A DNA stretch of 64,000 nt from PMG-095 sp049324695 (GTDB lineage Bacteria; Myxococcota_A; Polyangia; Polyangiales; Polyangiaceae): assembly GCA_049324695.1 (NCBI GenBank), contig JBMOMJ010000059.1, positions 1-64,000 on the forward strand. Reading direction: 5' to 3'. Of the stretch, positions 7,783 through 16,221 are shown in pieces (position 1 is the stretch's first letter; each line of letters opens with the position of its first letter). The notes beneath the pieces are model-generated. The model ran no database searches. It was not told where the DNA came from and worked only from the letters and a program-made list of their open reading frames with translations. The position numbers and the translations under genes are program-made.

Positions 7783-9574
7783 CTTCGCCGGTCAGTGCGT
7801 ACCAGAGCGACGCGTAGAAGCTGCCGAACACGCCTTGCTCGACCACGCGCTCGCGCGGCGCGCCGGGATAACGCACCAAGAGGGGCACGCTGCGATCGTA
7901 GCGGTAGGGAGAGCCGTGATTCACGCCATCGGTGCCACCCCAGAAGTAACCTGGTTTGAGAGCGACGTAGTATTCGCCCGGCACGTTGTAAAAACCTTCG
8001 TGCACATCCTCGGCATGCACGCGGCACACGAGCGCACGCAGGCTCTCGTCGTTCGGCGCCGGACAGTCTTCGCCAAACTCCGAGAACGCGAACACTTCGG
8101 CGACACCGGCTTCGCGTTTGAGCAGCGCGCGCAGCAGCAAGTCGAGCGCTTTTTGTTGCGGAGCCGGCAACGCCCGCGCACTCTCGTTCAGAATCAAATG
8201 TGAATCGACGATGCCGGCGATCGGCGGAGCCTTCAATCCAAGAACGCGCTGGATGGTGGTGTTGAGGCTCTTCTCGAGCTTGGCGCTCACGACGCGCAAA
8301 CCCGGAGCACACGGGCGCTCATGCCAATCCGGCGTGGTGGCATTGCAGTAATCTGGGCGTTTTTGTCGAACGAACTCTGGGAGCGGCACGATGCCGTGAT
8401 CGGCGCTGAGCACGACCGAGTAGCCGTCGGCTCCGAGGGCGGCGTCAAGGCCGTCGAAGAAGCGCGCGAGCGTGGCGTCGAGCGCCGCTAGCTCATTCCA
8501 GGCTTCCCACGAGTGGGGCCCGTAGGTGTGCCCGACGATGTCGTTCGCCGAAAAGGAGACCGAGAGCAACATCGGGTGTTCGGGTTGGCGCAGCGCGAGC
8601 GAAGCGAGCGCAAGCTCGGCGAGCAGCGCGTCGGCGCTTGGTGTGAGACGAAAGCCGTTGAACACAGCCGGCCCGCTGATGCTGTGCGGGAAGGAACGGC
8701 CGCCAGCCATGGCTGATTCGCCAGGCTGATCGTCGGGAGTTTGTTGGTGGGCCTCGACGAAGGCGCGATCGAAGAGTGGCCACGTCAACGTGGAGCCGGG
8801 TGCGACCACGCGCGCGCTTGATTGCGCAAAGCTCGGCAGCTTGCCTTCCTTGTTGAAAGCAGTGGAACTCACCAGAATTCCCGCGCTGTCGTTGTACCAA
8901 AGGCATGCATTCGGTGCGCGCCCACACGCGAACGCAGCGCCGCGATCTTTGAGCGACAGGGCAACCACCACAGCGCGCGGGTCGCGCTCGCGCAACACGT
9001 CGGCGAGCAGCTGGCCGCGCACGTTGGCCAGCGAAACCCCGGGGACTTTGGCGTCGATGCCGTCCGGGCCGATGGGATGGACATTTGCGTCTTCAAGCAG
9101 CGAGCCCACGCGTTTGAAGTCGTTGCGCCAAACAGCGTTGGCTACGATGCGGTGTTCGCGGGGAGTGCGCCCGCTGAAGAGCGAGGCGTGCCCCGGCGCG
9201 GTTTCGGTTGCTGCGTGAAGGTAAACAGAGTTTTTGACCCAGGTGCCCTCGCGCCGCAGGCGCGCAAAGCCTCCGTTCGGGAGATGTGGCAGGCGTTCAT
9301 TTGCGGCCCAGCTCGGCAATTGATCGATGATGATGGCGACCGCAACTTTGCCGGCACCGCGCGGTGCCGGTTCGGAGGCGGCCGGAGTCACTGCAGCGTT
9401 CGCAGGTGCAGCGGGCGCGTTGTTCGCGGCGGCAGCCGGAGGAGCGACGGGTGCAGCGGGCTCTGCTGCCGTCGACGTCGCGCGCGGTGCGCTCGCCGGC
9501 GGCGTGGCACAGTTGATCAGCAGGAGCGCCGAGGTGCCGAGCCGAGCGAAAACGAGAGGCGTTCGCATGGGCAA
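7742..9574 (-). CDS. Alkaline phosphatase-superfamily lipoprotein
   Basis: 610 residues. A signal peptide with a lipobox-like LLINC (Cys22) and an Ala/Pro-rich linker to about residue 70 precede a type I phosphodiesterase/alkaline phosphatase core. Metal and catalytic motifs are visible in order: IIIDQLP (first Asp), TETAPGHASLFSG (Thr nucleophile), SANDIVGHTYGP (Asp/His), LSADHGIVPLP (Asp-His) and a C-terminal HGSPYRYDRSVPLLV. This set fits PafA-like monoesterases with a Thr nucleophile. It is probably exported and anchored, acting on phosphate esters in the periplasm or at the surface. No Pho box was identified. The 3' end overlaps the convergent AlkZ-like gene. Confidence 0.9.
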   Translation of the reverse strand: MPMRTPLVFARLGTSALLLINCATPPASAPRATSTAAEPAAPVAPPAAAANNAPAAPANAAVTPAASEPAPRGAGKVAVAIIIDQLPSWAANERLPHLPNGGFARLRREGTWVKNSVYLHAATETAPGHASLFSGRTPREHRIVANAVWRNDFKRVGSLLEDANVHPIGPDGIDAKVPGVSLANVRGQLLADVLRERDPRAVVVALSLKDRGAAFACGRAPNACLWYNDSAGILVSSTAFNKEGKLPSFAQSSARVVAPGSTLTWPLFDRAFVEAHQQTPDDQPGESAMAGGRSFPHSISGPAVFNGFRLTPSADALLAELALASLALRQPEHPMLLSVSFSANDIVGHTYGPHSWEAWNELAALDATLARFFDGLDAALGADGYSVVLSADHGIVPLPEFVRQKRPDYCNATTPDWHERPCAPGLRVVSAKLEKSLNTTIQRVLGLKAPPIAGIVDSHLILNESARALPAPQQKALDLLLRALLKREAGVAEVFAFSEFGEDCPAPNDESLRALVCRVHAEDVHEGFYNVPGEYYVALKPGYFWGGTDGVNHGSPYRYDRSVPLLVRYPGAPRERVVEQGVFGSFYASLWYALTGEVTSGPYGGVVGAR

Positions 9575-9815
9575 GCTCGTAGCCTAAATGAAAGCCGCGC
9601 GGGTGTTTTTCTCATACAAGGCGGGACGTGCGCGGCTGCGGACCCGCACGGCTTCGCGCGACGTTGCCTAGAACCGCGAGCCGACTGATGTCGCGCCCGT
9701 TACGGCGATTCCCCCCACCCATACGAACCAAGCAAGTTGGACGAAACTCGCCAGCGACTCGCTGGGCAACACGGCGATGCGGATTCGGCGCAGTCGCAGT
9801 GACTTTTTCGCGCGA

Positions 9816-9878
9816 CCGCTACTGCATGCATCTGCCTGCGATGCGCGGCCGTTACTGCATGCATCCACACGCGATGCG
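9816..9878. repeat. 33-bp tandem duplication across a stop codon
   Basis: Two similar 30-nt blocks, 9816-9845 and 9849-9878, are offset by 33 nt (11 codons) and both contain TACTGCATGCATC. On the minus strand the upstream copy encodes the last residues of the Gly-rich lipoprotein (RIACGCMQ and TAA). The downstream copy lies just beyond that stop, in the same frame, and reads PRIAGRCMQ and TAG. It is therefore an in-frame duplication of the C-terminal coding end including its stop. Confidence 0.75.
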
Positions 9879-10670
9879 TGCGGATACGTAGCGCGCGCTA
9901 GTGCTGAAGCGCGGCGAGCTCAACCACCACGCGGAGGTGCCGAACAGGTGACAGCCGAGGCCTAATCCGTCGCTGCGAGTGGCTTCGCTCGGAGTGTCGC
10001 TGACGCCGAGCGCGCTGAGGACGGAGGCGCATTCAGTCAAGCTGCCTCCCTGAGCCGGAGTGCCGACGAATGTTTCCGCGCTCGCGTTGACGCCGCCGTG
10101 GCTCGAGCAGGCCGAGCTACAGGTTTGCCCAGTTGCGCCGAGGTACCAACACACGCCGCCGACGGACGTGCCGGCACACGAAGCACCACCCGAGCCGCTC
10201 GTGCCCGCGTTGCCAGCCGCGCCGCCGTTGGCTTTGCCACCCGACGTGCTGCCGCCCGCGTTGGTTGTGCCTCCCAGCGCGCCGCCGCCGCTACCGGTTG
10301 CGCCGCCAGTTGCGCTGCGCCCTCCGCTCGCGCTGCCGCCCGAGCCGCCAGTCGACTTGCCACCGGACGCGCTACCCGCGCTGCCACCGGTTGACTTCGT
10401 GCCGCCGTTCGCTTCGCCGCCCGCGCCAGCTTCGTCCTCGCCGCCCGCGCTGCCACCCTGCGCATTCACGCCGCCGCTGCCGCCCTGCGTCCCATTCGCG
10501 CCAGCGCTGCCGGCATTCGCGCTGCCAGCACTGCCTCCATTGAGCGAGCCGCCAGCGTTGGTGGCACCAGCACCGCCCGCTTCGGCGACGTATTGCTGAA
10601 AGTCGTAGCTGCACGCGCCCGCGCTGGGAACGGCGAGAGCGAGCGCTAGCGCTGCGTACTGCAGCTTCAA
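9852..10670 (-). CDS. Gly/Ser-rich lipoprotein with Cys-rich C-terminus
   Basis: 272 residues: signal peptide with lipobox Cys20 (PSAGAC), a very long low-complexity stretch of Gly, Ala, Ser, Asn and Thr (about residues 30-165), then a compact C-terminal domain with about eight Cys (GVCWYLGATGQTC, ACSSHGG, GLGCHLFG, IACGCMQ). This architecture is typical of myxobacterial surface lipoproteins in which a flexible stalk carries a disulfide-bonded domain. The start codon overlaps the stop of the upstream PEGA-like gene by 4 nt (ATGA type), so it belongs to the kinase operon. The function is unknown. Confidence 0.83.
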   Translation of the reverse strand: MKLQYAALALALAVPSAGACSYDFQQYVAEAGGAGATNAGGSLNGGSAGSANAGSAGANGTQGGSGGVNAQGGSAGGEDEAGAGGEANGGTKSTGGSAGSASGGKSTGGSGGSASGGRSATGGATGSGGGALGGTTNAGGSTSGGKANGGAAGNAGTSGSGGASCAGTSVGGVCWYLGATGQTCSSACSSHGGVNASAETFVGTPAQGGSLTECASVLSALGVSDTPSEATRSDGLGLGCHLFGTSAWWLSSPRFSTSARYVSARIACGCMQ

Positions 10671-11653
10671 AATGTGCCTCGATAACGCAGGCTCATGCCG
10701 CCGGGATGAAACGCGATGGATGGCTCTGCGCTGCCGGTATTGCGATAGCCGAGATAGAGCAGCGAGGCGCTGGCGAGCGCACCGACAGCGCCCACAGCCA
10801 GGCTGACGTTCGCGACGGTCTGCATCGACTTGCCGCGGCCCACGAGATCGAGATGTTCGGGATCAGCACAACCTTTGGGGCACTCGTTGGCAAGCTCGTT
10901 GTTGATGCTGCGCGTCTTGAGGCCGGTGACCACAAACACGGAGAGGCCCGCGACGGCAACGCCGCCGCTCACGAAGCCGAGCATGCGCAAGCTGCTGCCG
11001 CCGTCGGAGCGTGCAGCAACGGGCTTTGGCATGACCACCGGTTTGCTCTCGGGTTTGCTGAAGCTCAACGTCAAAGTTTTACTGCCACCCGCTTCGATGG
11101 TTTCCCGTCGTTCGATGGGCACCACGCCGTCGGCGCTGGCCGCGATGTGGTGTTCACCCGGTTCGAGCACGAGCGGTGAACCCAAGAGACTCGGATCGAT
11201 GAGCACGCCGTCGACTTTGACCAGCAACGACGGTGGAGTTTCCACGAACGAGAGCACGAGTTTGGCGAGTCGCAGGTTCAGCGCGAGCACCTGTTCCTGT
11301 GCGGCCTCGCGCGTAGCCTCGTAGCGTTCGTCCTTTTGAGCGAGGGCGTATTGGATGGTGAGCGAGAAAGCTCGATGCGCCTCACGGTGGCGGCCGAGCT
11401 CCGATAGGCAATAACCGACGTAGAGCTGAGCGTTGGGGCTTTGAGTAGCGGAAGCCAAGCGTTCGAAGAGCGGCAAGGCTTGCTCCGCGTTACCGGCTTT
11501 GAACAGCTTGACTGCTTCGGCAAAGGTCTTGACGCTGTCGCTCGCCTCGTTCACGACGGGCTCGTCGGCCTCGGCGTACTCGGCGCAGAAGAGCGCCGCG
11601 CAACACAAGAGCACCGGAGCGAAACGGATGCGCAAACTAGGGCGTTCGTTCAC
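10667..11653 (-). CDS. TPR/PEGA-like membrane protein
   Basis: 328 residues. A signal peptide (LLCCAALFCAEYAEA) is followed by helical repeats of TPR type (residues about 40-130: AVKLFKAGNAEQALPLFERL, LYVGYCLSELGRHREA), then a PEGA-like beta domain (LVKVDGVLI, LVLEPGEHHIAASADGVVP, about 160-215) and a transmembrane region with two hydrophobic helices near 230-250 and 285-305. Such proteins commonly follow Hanks-type kinase genes in myxobacteria. The reading frame overlaps the kinase stop by one base and the next lipoprotein start by four, so the three are one translational unit. Confidence 0.83.
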   Translation of the reverse strand: MNERPSLRIRFAPVLLCCAALFCAEYAEADEPVVNEASDSVKTFAEAVKLFKAGNAEQALPLFERLASATQSPNAQLYVGYCLSELGRHREAHRAFSLTIQYALAQKDERYEATREAAQEQVLALNLRLAKLVLSFVETPPSLLVKVDGVLIDPSLLGSPLVLEPGEHHIAASADGVVPIERRETIEAGGSKTLTLSFSKPESKPVVMPKPVAARSDGGSSLRMLGFVSGGVAVAGLSVFVVTGLKTRSINNELANECPKGCADPEHLDLVGRGKSMQTVANVSLAVGAVGALASASLLYLGYRNTGSAEPSIAFHPGGMSLRYRGTF

Positions 11654-13134
11654 TAGAGCTCACTCGGCAGGAAATGTTTGCCGCCCGCCTTCGGGCGCGA
11701 CGGGGGTTTTGTGGCGGGTGCGCGTTGCACTCCGCGCCCGACTGGAGTTAGCGCGCCGCGAGCCGAGGGCGATGGTGTCGGAGTCGGAGCTTCCACGACG
11801 GGAGCAACGGCTTCGATTGCTGGCTCTGGTGCTGGAGGCGACGCGACTGGCTCTGGTGCTGGAGGCGACGCTGCGGGCTCCGGGTTGGGAGGACTTGGAG
11901 GCGCAACGTTCTGCTCTGGTAGGCTGGGCGGGCCGGCGTTGACTGGCTGCTCGCTGTCGCTCGAGGACTTGGCGCGATGCGAACCGAATGCGAACACCAC
12001 CGCGATCGCCACGATTGCTGCCGCGGAAACGAGCAGTGGCAATGGTCGGCGCCCGCGCACCGCGGCTGGCAACGCGGAGATCACCGCGCTCGGCGCCGTT
12101 ACCGAGTGCCCGGGGTTGACCACACTGTGACGATCACCCACCGAGGCAGCCGGAATTACGGCCGAAGTTTCGATATCGTGCAGCAACATCGCGCGGCGAT
12201 CGAGCTCGTCCACGGCGTGTTCTGAAACCCACTCACCCACCACGCGCTGCGAGGCTATGTCGACGTCGCGTTCGAGATCGATGGCCATCTCGAGCGCGTG
12301 TGCGTATCGATGGCGCGGATCTACCGCGAGCCCTTTCATCACGATGCGCTCGAGAGCCAGCGGTACGTTTGGATTGAATTGGCGCGGAGATGGGTAGTTG
12401 CCGCCGATGATCGCCATCAAGCGCTCGTGCTCGCTCGCGCCGGCGAACAGCTTGCGTCCTGCCAGCATTTCCCAGAGCACGACCGCGGTCGAAAAAACGT
12501 CGGCCTGACGCGTCGGCTGCGCGCCGCGCACGACTTCCGGCGCCATGTACGAAAACTTGCCTTTGAGGATCCCCGGCTTGCTTTCCTCTTTGGCCAACAC
12601 GGCGCGCGCGACGCCAAAATCCACCACGCGCGCGACGCCATCAGCACCCACCAAGATATTGTGCGGCGAAACGTCGCGATGAACGATGCCGAGCGGCTCA
12701 CCACGCTCGTTCTTGGCTTCGTGCGCGGCGTGCAGGCCTTGCAGCGCGCCGACAATCATGGCGGCCGCCACCGGCAGGGGAAAGCCGCCACGCGCGTGTG
12801 CGAGGCGCATCAACGCGAGCAGCGACTCACCGTGAACGTATTCCATCACGATGATGAGCTCGCTCTCGTGCGACAGCACGTCCACGATGGGCACTACGTT
12901 CGGATGCCGCACACGCGCCGCTAGCAACGCTTCTTCCAGGAACATCCGCTTGAACTCGGGGTCCTGTAAGAAGTGCCTGTGCATGCGCTTGGCCGCGACC
13001 ACGCGCGAGAACCCTTCGCGACCAATCAGACGCGCGATGTGCACCGTCGCCATGCCGCCGGCCGCGATCGGTTCGAAGATCGCGTACCTGCCCACTTGCT
13101 GTTCCGGGGCTTTATCGGTTGCCGGAAAACTCAT
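11653..13134 (-). CDS. Ser/Thr protein kinase (Hanks type) with C-terminal TM helix
   Basis: 493 residues. An N-terminal kinase domain (about 15-285) shows the Gly-rich loop AAGGMATVHIAR, VAAKRM with the ATP-binding Lys, the catalytic loop IVHRDVSPHN, DFGVAR and APEVVRG. The catalytic-loop Lys of the usual HRDLKP is Ser, a variant often seen in myxobacterial kinases. After a linker there is one transmembrane helix (LLVSAAAIVAIAVVFAFG, about residue 365) and a Pro/Ala-rich tail containing repeated PPAPEPVAS units. It heads an operon with the PEGA-like protein and the Gly-rich lipoprotein, its likely signalling partners at the envelope. Confidence 0.92.
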   Translation of the reverse strand: MSFPATDKAPEQQVGRYAIFEPIAAGGMATVHIARLIGREGFSRVVAAKRMHRHFLQDPEFKRMFLEEALLAARVRHPNVVPIVDVLSHESELIIVMEYVHGESLLALMRLAHARGGFPLPVAAAMIVGALQGLHAAHEAKNERGEPLGIVHRDVSPHNILVGADGVARVVDFGVARAVLAKEESKPGILKGKFSYMAPEVVRGAQPTRQADVFSTAVVLWEMLAGRKLFAGASEHERLMAIIGGNYPSPRQFNPNVPLALERIVMKGLAVDPRHRYAHALEMAIDLERDVDIASQRVVGEWVSEHAVDELDRRAMLLHDIETSAVIPAASVGDRHSVVNPGHSVTAPSAVISALPAAVRGRRPLPLLVSAAAIVAIAVVFAFGSHRAKSSSDSEQPVNAGPPSLPEQNVAPPSPPNPEPAASPPAPEPVASPPAPEPAIEAVAPVVEAPTPTPSPSARGALTPVGRGVQRAPATKPPSRPKAGGKHFLPSEL

Positions 13135-13405
13135 GCGGCGCGTGGTGGGAGCGAAGCTGCCCAGCCTTCCATCAATCTAAACGACGCCTGGATTTTCCGC
13201 CAATCGAAACTTTGCGTCCGTGAATCGAAAGCTCCGTATATGCGCGTGCAAGCGACATGCGCGCGATCGGCATCGTTTGCGCAGGTGGCCATGCGAGTTC
13301 GCCCCCAGTTCGAAACGCCGTGAATGATGCGCGCGCGTGTCTTCCGTGTGCGCACCCGTGCTCCTCATGTGTGCGCGCGGCGACCTGGTGCTAGGGTCGC
13401 GACTC

Positions 13406-14770
13406 GTGGACGACCCCGGTTTTTGGCACCGCGTTCAGTTCGGTTTCACGATCGCTTTTCACTACTTGTTCCCGCAGCTCACGATGGGCCTCGCGCTCCT
13501 CGTGTTCCTTCTCAAGTGGGTCGCTTTGAGACGCAACGACGCGCTCCTCGCCGACGCAGCGCGTTTCTGGACTCGCATCTTCGGCATCAACTTTGCGATG
13601 GGCGTTGCCACTGGGCTGCCCATGGAATTTCAGTTCGGTACGAACTGGTCGCGCTTCTCTCGGTATGCCGGAGGTGTTGTGGGCCAGACTTTGGCGCTCG
13701 AAGGAATGTTTGCATTCTTTCTGGAGAGCGCCTTTGTCGCAGCGCTGGTTTGGGGTGAGCGGCGACTAGGGCCGCGCCGACACCTGTGGGCTGCTTTCGC
13801 CGTGTTACTCGGCAGCTGGCTTTCAGCCTACTTCATCGTCACGACCAACGCGTTCATGCAGCACCCGGTGGGCTATGCACTCGAGAACGGCCGACTCGTG
13901 CTCAACGATGTATGGGCCTTTCTCTTCAATCCTTGGGCGCTCCTGCAATTTGCACACACGCTCGCGGCGAGCATCGTCACGGCAGCGTTCGTAATGTCGG
14001 CAGTCGGCGCGTACTACACGCTCGGGGGCAAGCACCTGCCGGCGGCGCGCCTGTTCCTACGCTGGGGCACCGCCGCGGGACTCGTCGCCGCGATCCTCGT
14101 CGCGTTTCCCACCGGTGATCGCCAAGCCAAAGCCGTAGCTGAGTACCAACCCGTCACGCTCGCAGCGATGGAAGGTCGCTTCGAAAGTGGACCCTATGCG
14201 GAACTCACCTTCGTAGGCCAACCGAACCTGCGCGAGCACCGCATCGACAATCCGATCCAACTTCCCGCCGTACTCAGCATTCTCGCTTACGGCACCCCGC
14301 GCCGCAGCGTGAAAGGCCTGCGCGACTTTCCTCCCTCCGAGTGGCCGACGAACATCGAACTCCTCTACTACTCGTTCCACATCATGGCCGGCCTCGGCAC
14401 ACTCTTCATTCTGCTCATGGCGATCGCTGCCTTCCTGCGTTGGCGCGGCAACCTCGAAACCACGCGCGGCCTCCTGTGGGCATTGATGCTCGCTTTTCCA
14501 TTCCCGTACATTGCGAACACCGCTGGCTGGTTCACCGCCGAACTCGGACGCCAACCGTACCTCGTGTACGGCTTGTTTCGCACACTCGATGGCTACAGCC
14601 GCGGCGTCAGCTCAGGCAACGCGCTCTTCACCCTACTCGGCTTCGCGGGCCTCTACTTCGTATTGGGCCTTCTCTTCCTGTTTCTCATCGCGCGCGAAAT
14701 TGCGCACGGCCCCGGCCTACCAGCACCCAGCGAATACGGCGTCCCAGCGCAGGAACCCAATCATGTCTGA
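13406..14770 (+). CDS. cydA: Cytochrome bd-type quinol oxidase subunit I
   Basis: 454 residues from the GTG at 13406. This start is chosen because it places the haem b595 ligand His19 (FHYLFP) at the same position as in E. coli CydA; the open frame extends to 13337. The integral membrane subunit oxidises quinol and reduces oxygen together with CydB. Conserved parts are FGINFAMGVATGLPMEFQFGT, LEGMFAFFLES, QFAHTLAAS with the His186-type ligand, and GWFTAELGRQPY, where the usual Trp of GRQPW is Tyr. The loop between helices 6 and 7 is short, as in cyanide-insensitive (CIO/short Q-loop) oxidases. The gene ends CAT GTC TGA, overlapping the first mini-ORF of the following repeat ladder. Confidence 0.95.
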   Translation: MDDPGFWHRVQFGFTIAFHYLFPQLTMGLALLVFLLKWVALRRNDALLADAARFWTRIFGINFAMGVATGLPMEFQFGTNWSRFSRYAGGVVGQTLALEGMFAFFLESAFVAALVWGERRLGPRRHLWAAFAVLLGSWLSAYFIVTTNAFMQHPVGYALENGRLVLNDVWAFLFNPWALLQFAHTLAASIVTAAFVMSAVGAYYTLGGKHLPAARLFLRWGTAAGLVAAILVAFPTGDRQAKAVAEYQPVTLAAMEGRFESGPYAELTFVGQPNLREHRIDNPIQLPAVLSILAYGTPRRSVKGLRDFPPSEWPTNIELLYYSFHIMAGLGTLFILLMAIAAFLRWRGNLETTRGLLWALMLAFPFPYIANTAGWFTAELGRQPYLVYGLFRTLDGYSRGVSSGNALFTLLGFAGLYFVLGLLFLFLIAREIAHGPGLPAPSEYGVPAQEPNHV

Positions 14771-14963
14771 GCTCCGCCGACCAACCCCACAACCCCATCA
14801 CCCGCCCGCAACCAACCATGCCTGAGCTCACCCCACAACCCCATCACAGGCCCGAAACCAACCATGCCTGAGCTCACCCCACAACCCCATCACACGCCCG
14901 CAACCAACCATGCCTGAGCTCACCCCACAACCCCATCACACGTCCGAAACCAACCATGCCTGA
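14763..14963 (+). repeat. Tandem 46-bp mini-ORF ladder linking cydA to cydB
   Basis: Five starts with the context ATGyCTGAGCTC lie at 14763, 14818, 14864, 14910 and 14956; the last is cydB. The final three spacings are exactly 46 bp and the first is 55. Because 46 is not a multiple of three, each start opens a short frame that runs to the TGA inside the next ATGCCTGA: 14763-14825 (20 residues, MSELRRPTPQ...), 14818-14871, 14864-14917 and 14910-14963 (17 residues each, MPELTPQPHH...). Each frame overlaps the next by 8 nt, just as cydA overlaps the first. No purine-rich ribosome-binding site precedes any of these starts, which suggests stepwise termination-reinitiation from cydA to cydB. Confidence 0.85.
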
Positions 14964-15975
14964 GCTCTGGTACGCGGTCCTCGCGCTCACGCTCACCACC
15001 TACGCCGTCCTTGACGGCTTCGACTTCGGCGCCGGTGTCCTCCACCTTTTCGTTGCCAAAAACGAAACCGAGCGTCGCACCGTCTTCGGAGCCATCGGCC
15101 CCTTCTGGGATGGCAACGAAGTGTGGCTCATCGCCGCCGGCGGCGTGATGTTCCTCGCCTTCCCAGTCTTACTCACCACCGCCTTCCCCGCCTTTTACCT
15201 CAGCCTCTTCATCGTCGTGTGGTGCCTCATGCTCCGCGGCATCTCCATCGAACTCAGAAGCCACGTCGACAACCCCGAGTGGCGCACCTTTTGGGACGTG
15301 CTCTTCGCACTCGCCAGCGCTCTCCTCGCCCTTCTCTTCGGAGTTGCCCTCGCAAACATCGTCCGCGGCCTTCCCCTCGACTCCGACGAAGCCAACACCC
15401 TCCCCCTCTTCACCCATTTCCGAACCACCGGGCAAGTCGGCCTCCTCGACTGGTACACCCTCCTCGTCGGCGCATTCTCACTCGCCCTCCTCACCCTCCA
15501 CGGCGCCCTCTTCCTCCAATATCGCGCCCAAGCCGACCTCAAACACCGCTGCGCCGCCATCGAACGCCACCTCCGCTGGCCCATCCTCGCACTCTTCACC
15601 GCCGTCAGCGTCGCCACCCAACACGTCCGCCCCGACTTCTTCCAATCCCTAGTGACCCGCCCCCTCGCCTGGCTCGCCCTCGCCATCGCACTCGCAGGAT
15701 TGTGGCTCATCACGCGCCCTCCCCGCTCCGCTTTCACCCGCTTCCTTGGTTCATCCGCACTCATAGCGGGCCTCCTCGCGTCGCTCGCAGTCGCCCTCTT
15801 CCCAACCTTCCTCCGCTCCACCCTCGACCCTTCACACTCCCTCGACCTCGCCCGCGCCACCAGCGGAACCTACGGCCGCAACGTCGCCCTCTACTGGTGG
15901 CCCTTCGCCTTCGCGCTTGCAGCCACGTACGTCGTGCTCGCGTTTCGAGCCCATCGAGGACCAGTCCAGAGGTGA
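14956..15975 (+). CDS. cydB: Cytochrome bd-type quinol oxidase subunit II
   Basis: 339 residues, with about eight to nine hydrophobic helices as expected for CydB, which forms the heterodimer with CydA. Diagnostic motifs are LDGFDFGAGVLHLF near residue 19 and GPFWDGNEVWLIAAGG near 49, then RGISIELRSH. The start ATGCCTGAGCTC is the last of five tandem copies and has no ribosome-binding site, so translation probably depends on coupling from upstream. No cydX-like small subunit or cydCD genes are adjacent. Many codons end in C in this gene, giving long pyrimidine-rich runs. Confidence 0.96.
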   Translation: MPELWYAVLALTLTTYAVLDGFDFGAGVLHLFVAKNETERRTVFGAIGPFWDGNEVWLIAAGGVMFLAFPVLLTTAFPAFYLSLFIVVWCLMLRGISIELRSHVDNPEWRTFWDVLFALASALLALLFGVALANIVRGLPLDSDEANTLPLFTHFRTTGQVGLLDWYTLLVGAFSLALLTLHGALFLQYRAQADLKHRCAAIERHLRWPILALFTAVSVATQHVRPDFFQSLVTRPLAWLALAIALAGLWLITRPPRSAFTRFLGSSALIAGLLASLAVALFPTFLRSTLDPSHSLDLARATSGTYGRNVALYWWPFAFALAATYVVLAFRAHRGPVQR

Positions 15976-16221
15976 TCGATCCGGCGAAGAGCGACTAACC
16001 AGACTGCACCATCTGACGCCGAAGCAGAGCTGACGCAAAGCGCAGTCCCGCCCGACGCGACGGCAGTACTACTGCAGTGGGTCGCGCACGTACTGGAGAA
16101 ATCCCTGCGCAGCGAAGGAGGAAGCGATGATCGGGATCGAAAAGATATCTGCCGAGCATCCAACGAGGTGAAGTGTGCACACACATTCAACGCGCCGGCC
16201 CCTCACGCGACGAGGCGGGCT
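15976..16221. other. Gene-free stretch before the repeat array
   Basis: No supported gene between the cydB stop and the 31-bp repeat array. A small palindrome GCAGTA-C-TACTGC lies near 16063-16075. No clear intrinsic terminator with a T tract was seen. Gene-free DNA continues through the repeat array and the assembly gap as far as the transposase gene that ends at 16862. Confidence 0.4.

Noticed and set aside
10060..10599. Pro/Ala-rich plus-strand open frames
   Set aside because: Mirror of the Gly/Ser-rich lipoprotein on the other strand; low complexity and no start signal.
15123..15998. Arg/Pro-rich plus-strand open frame within cydB
   Set aside because: Shifted frame of cydB, explained by its strong C-ending codon bias.
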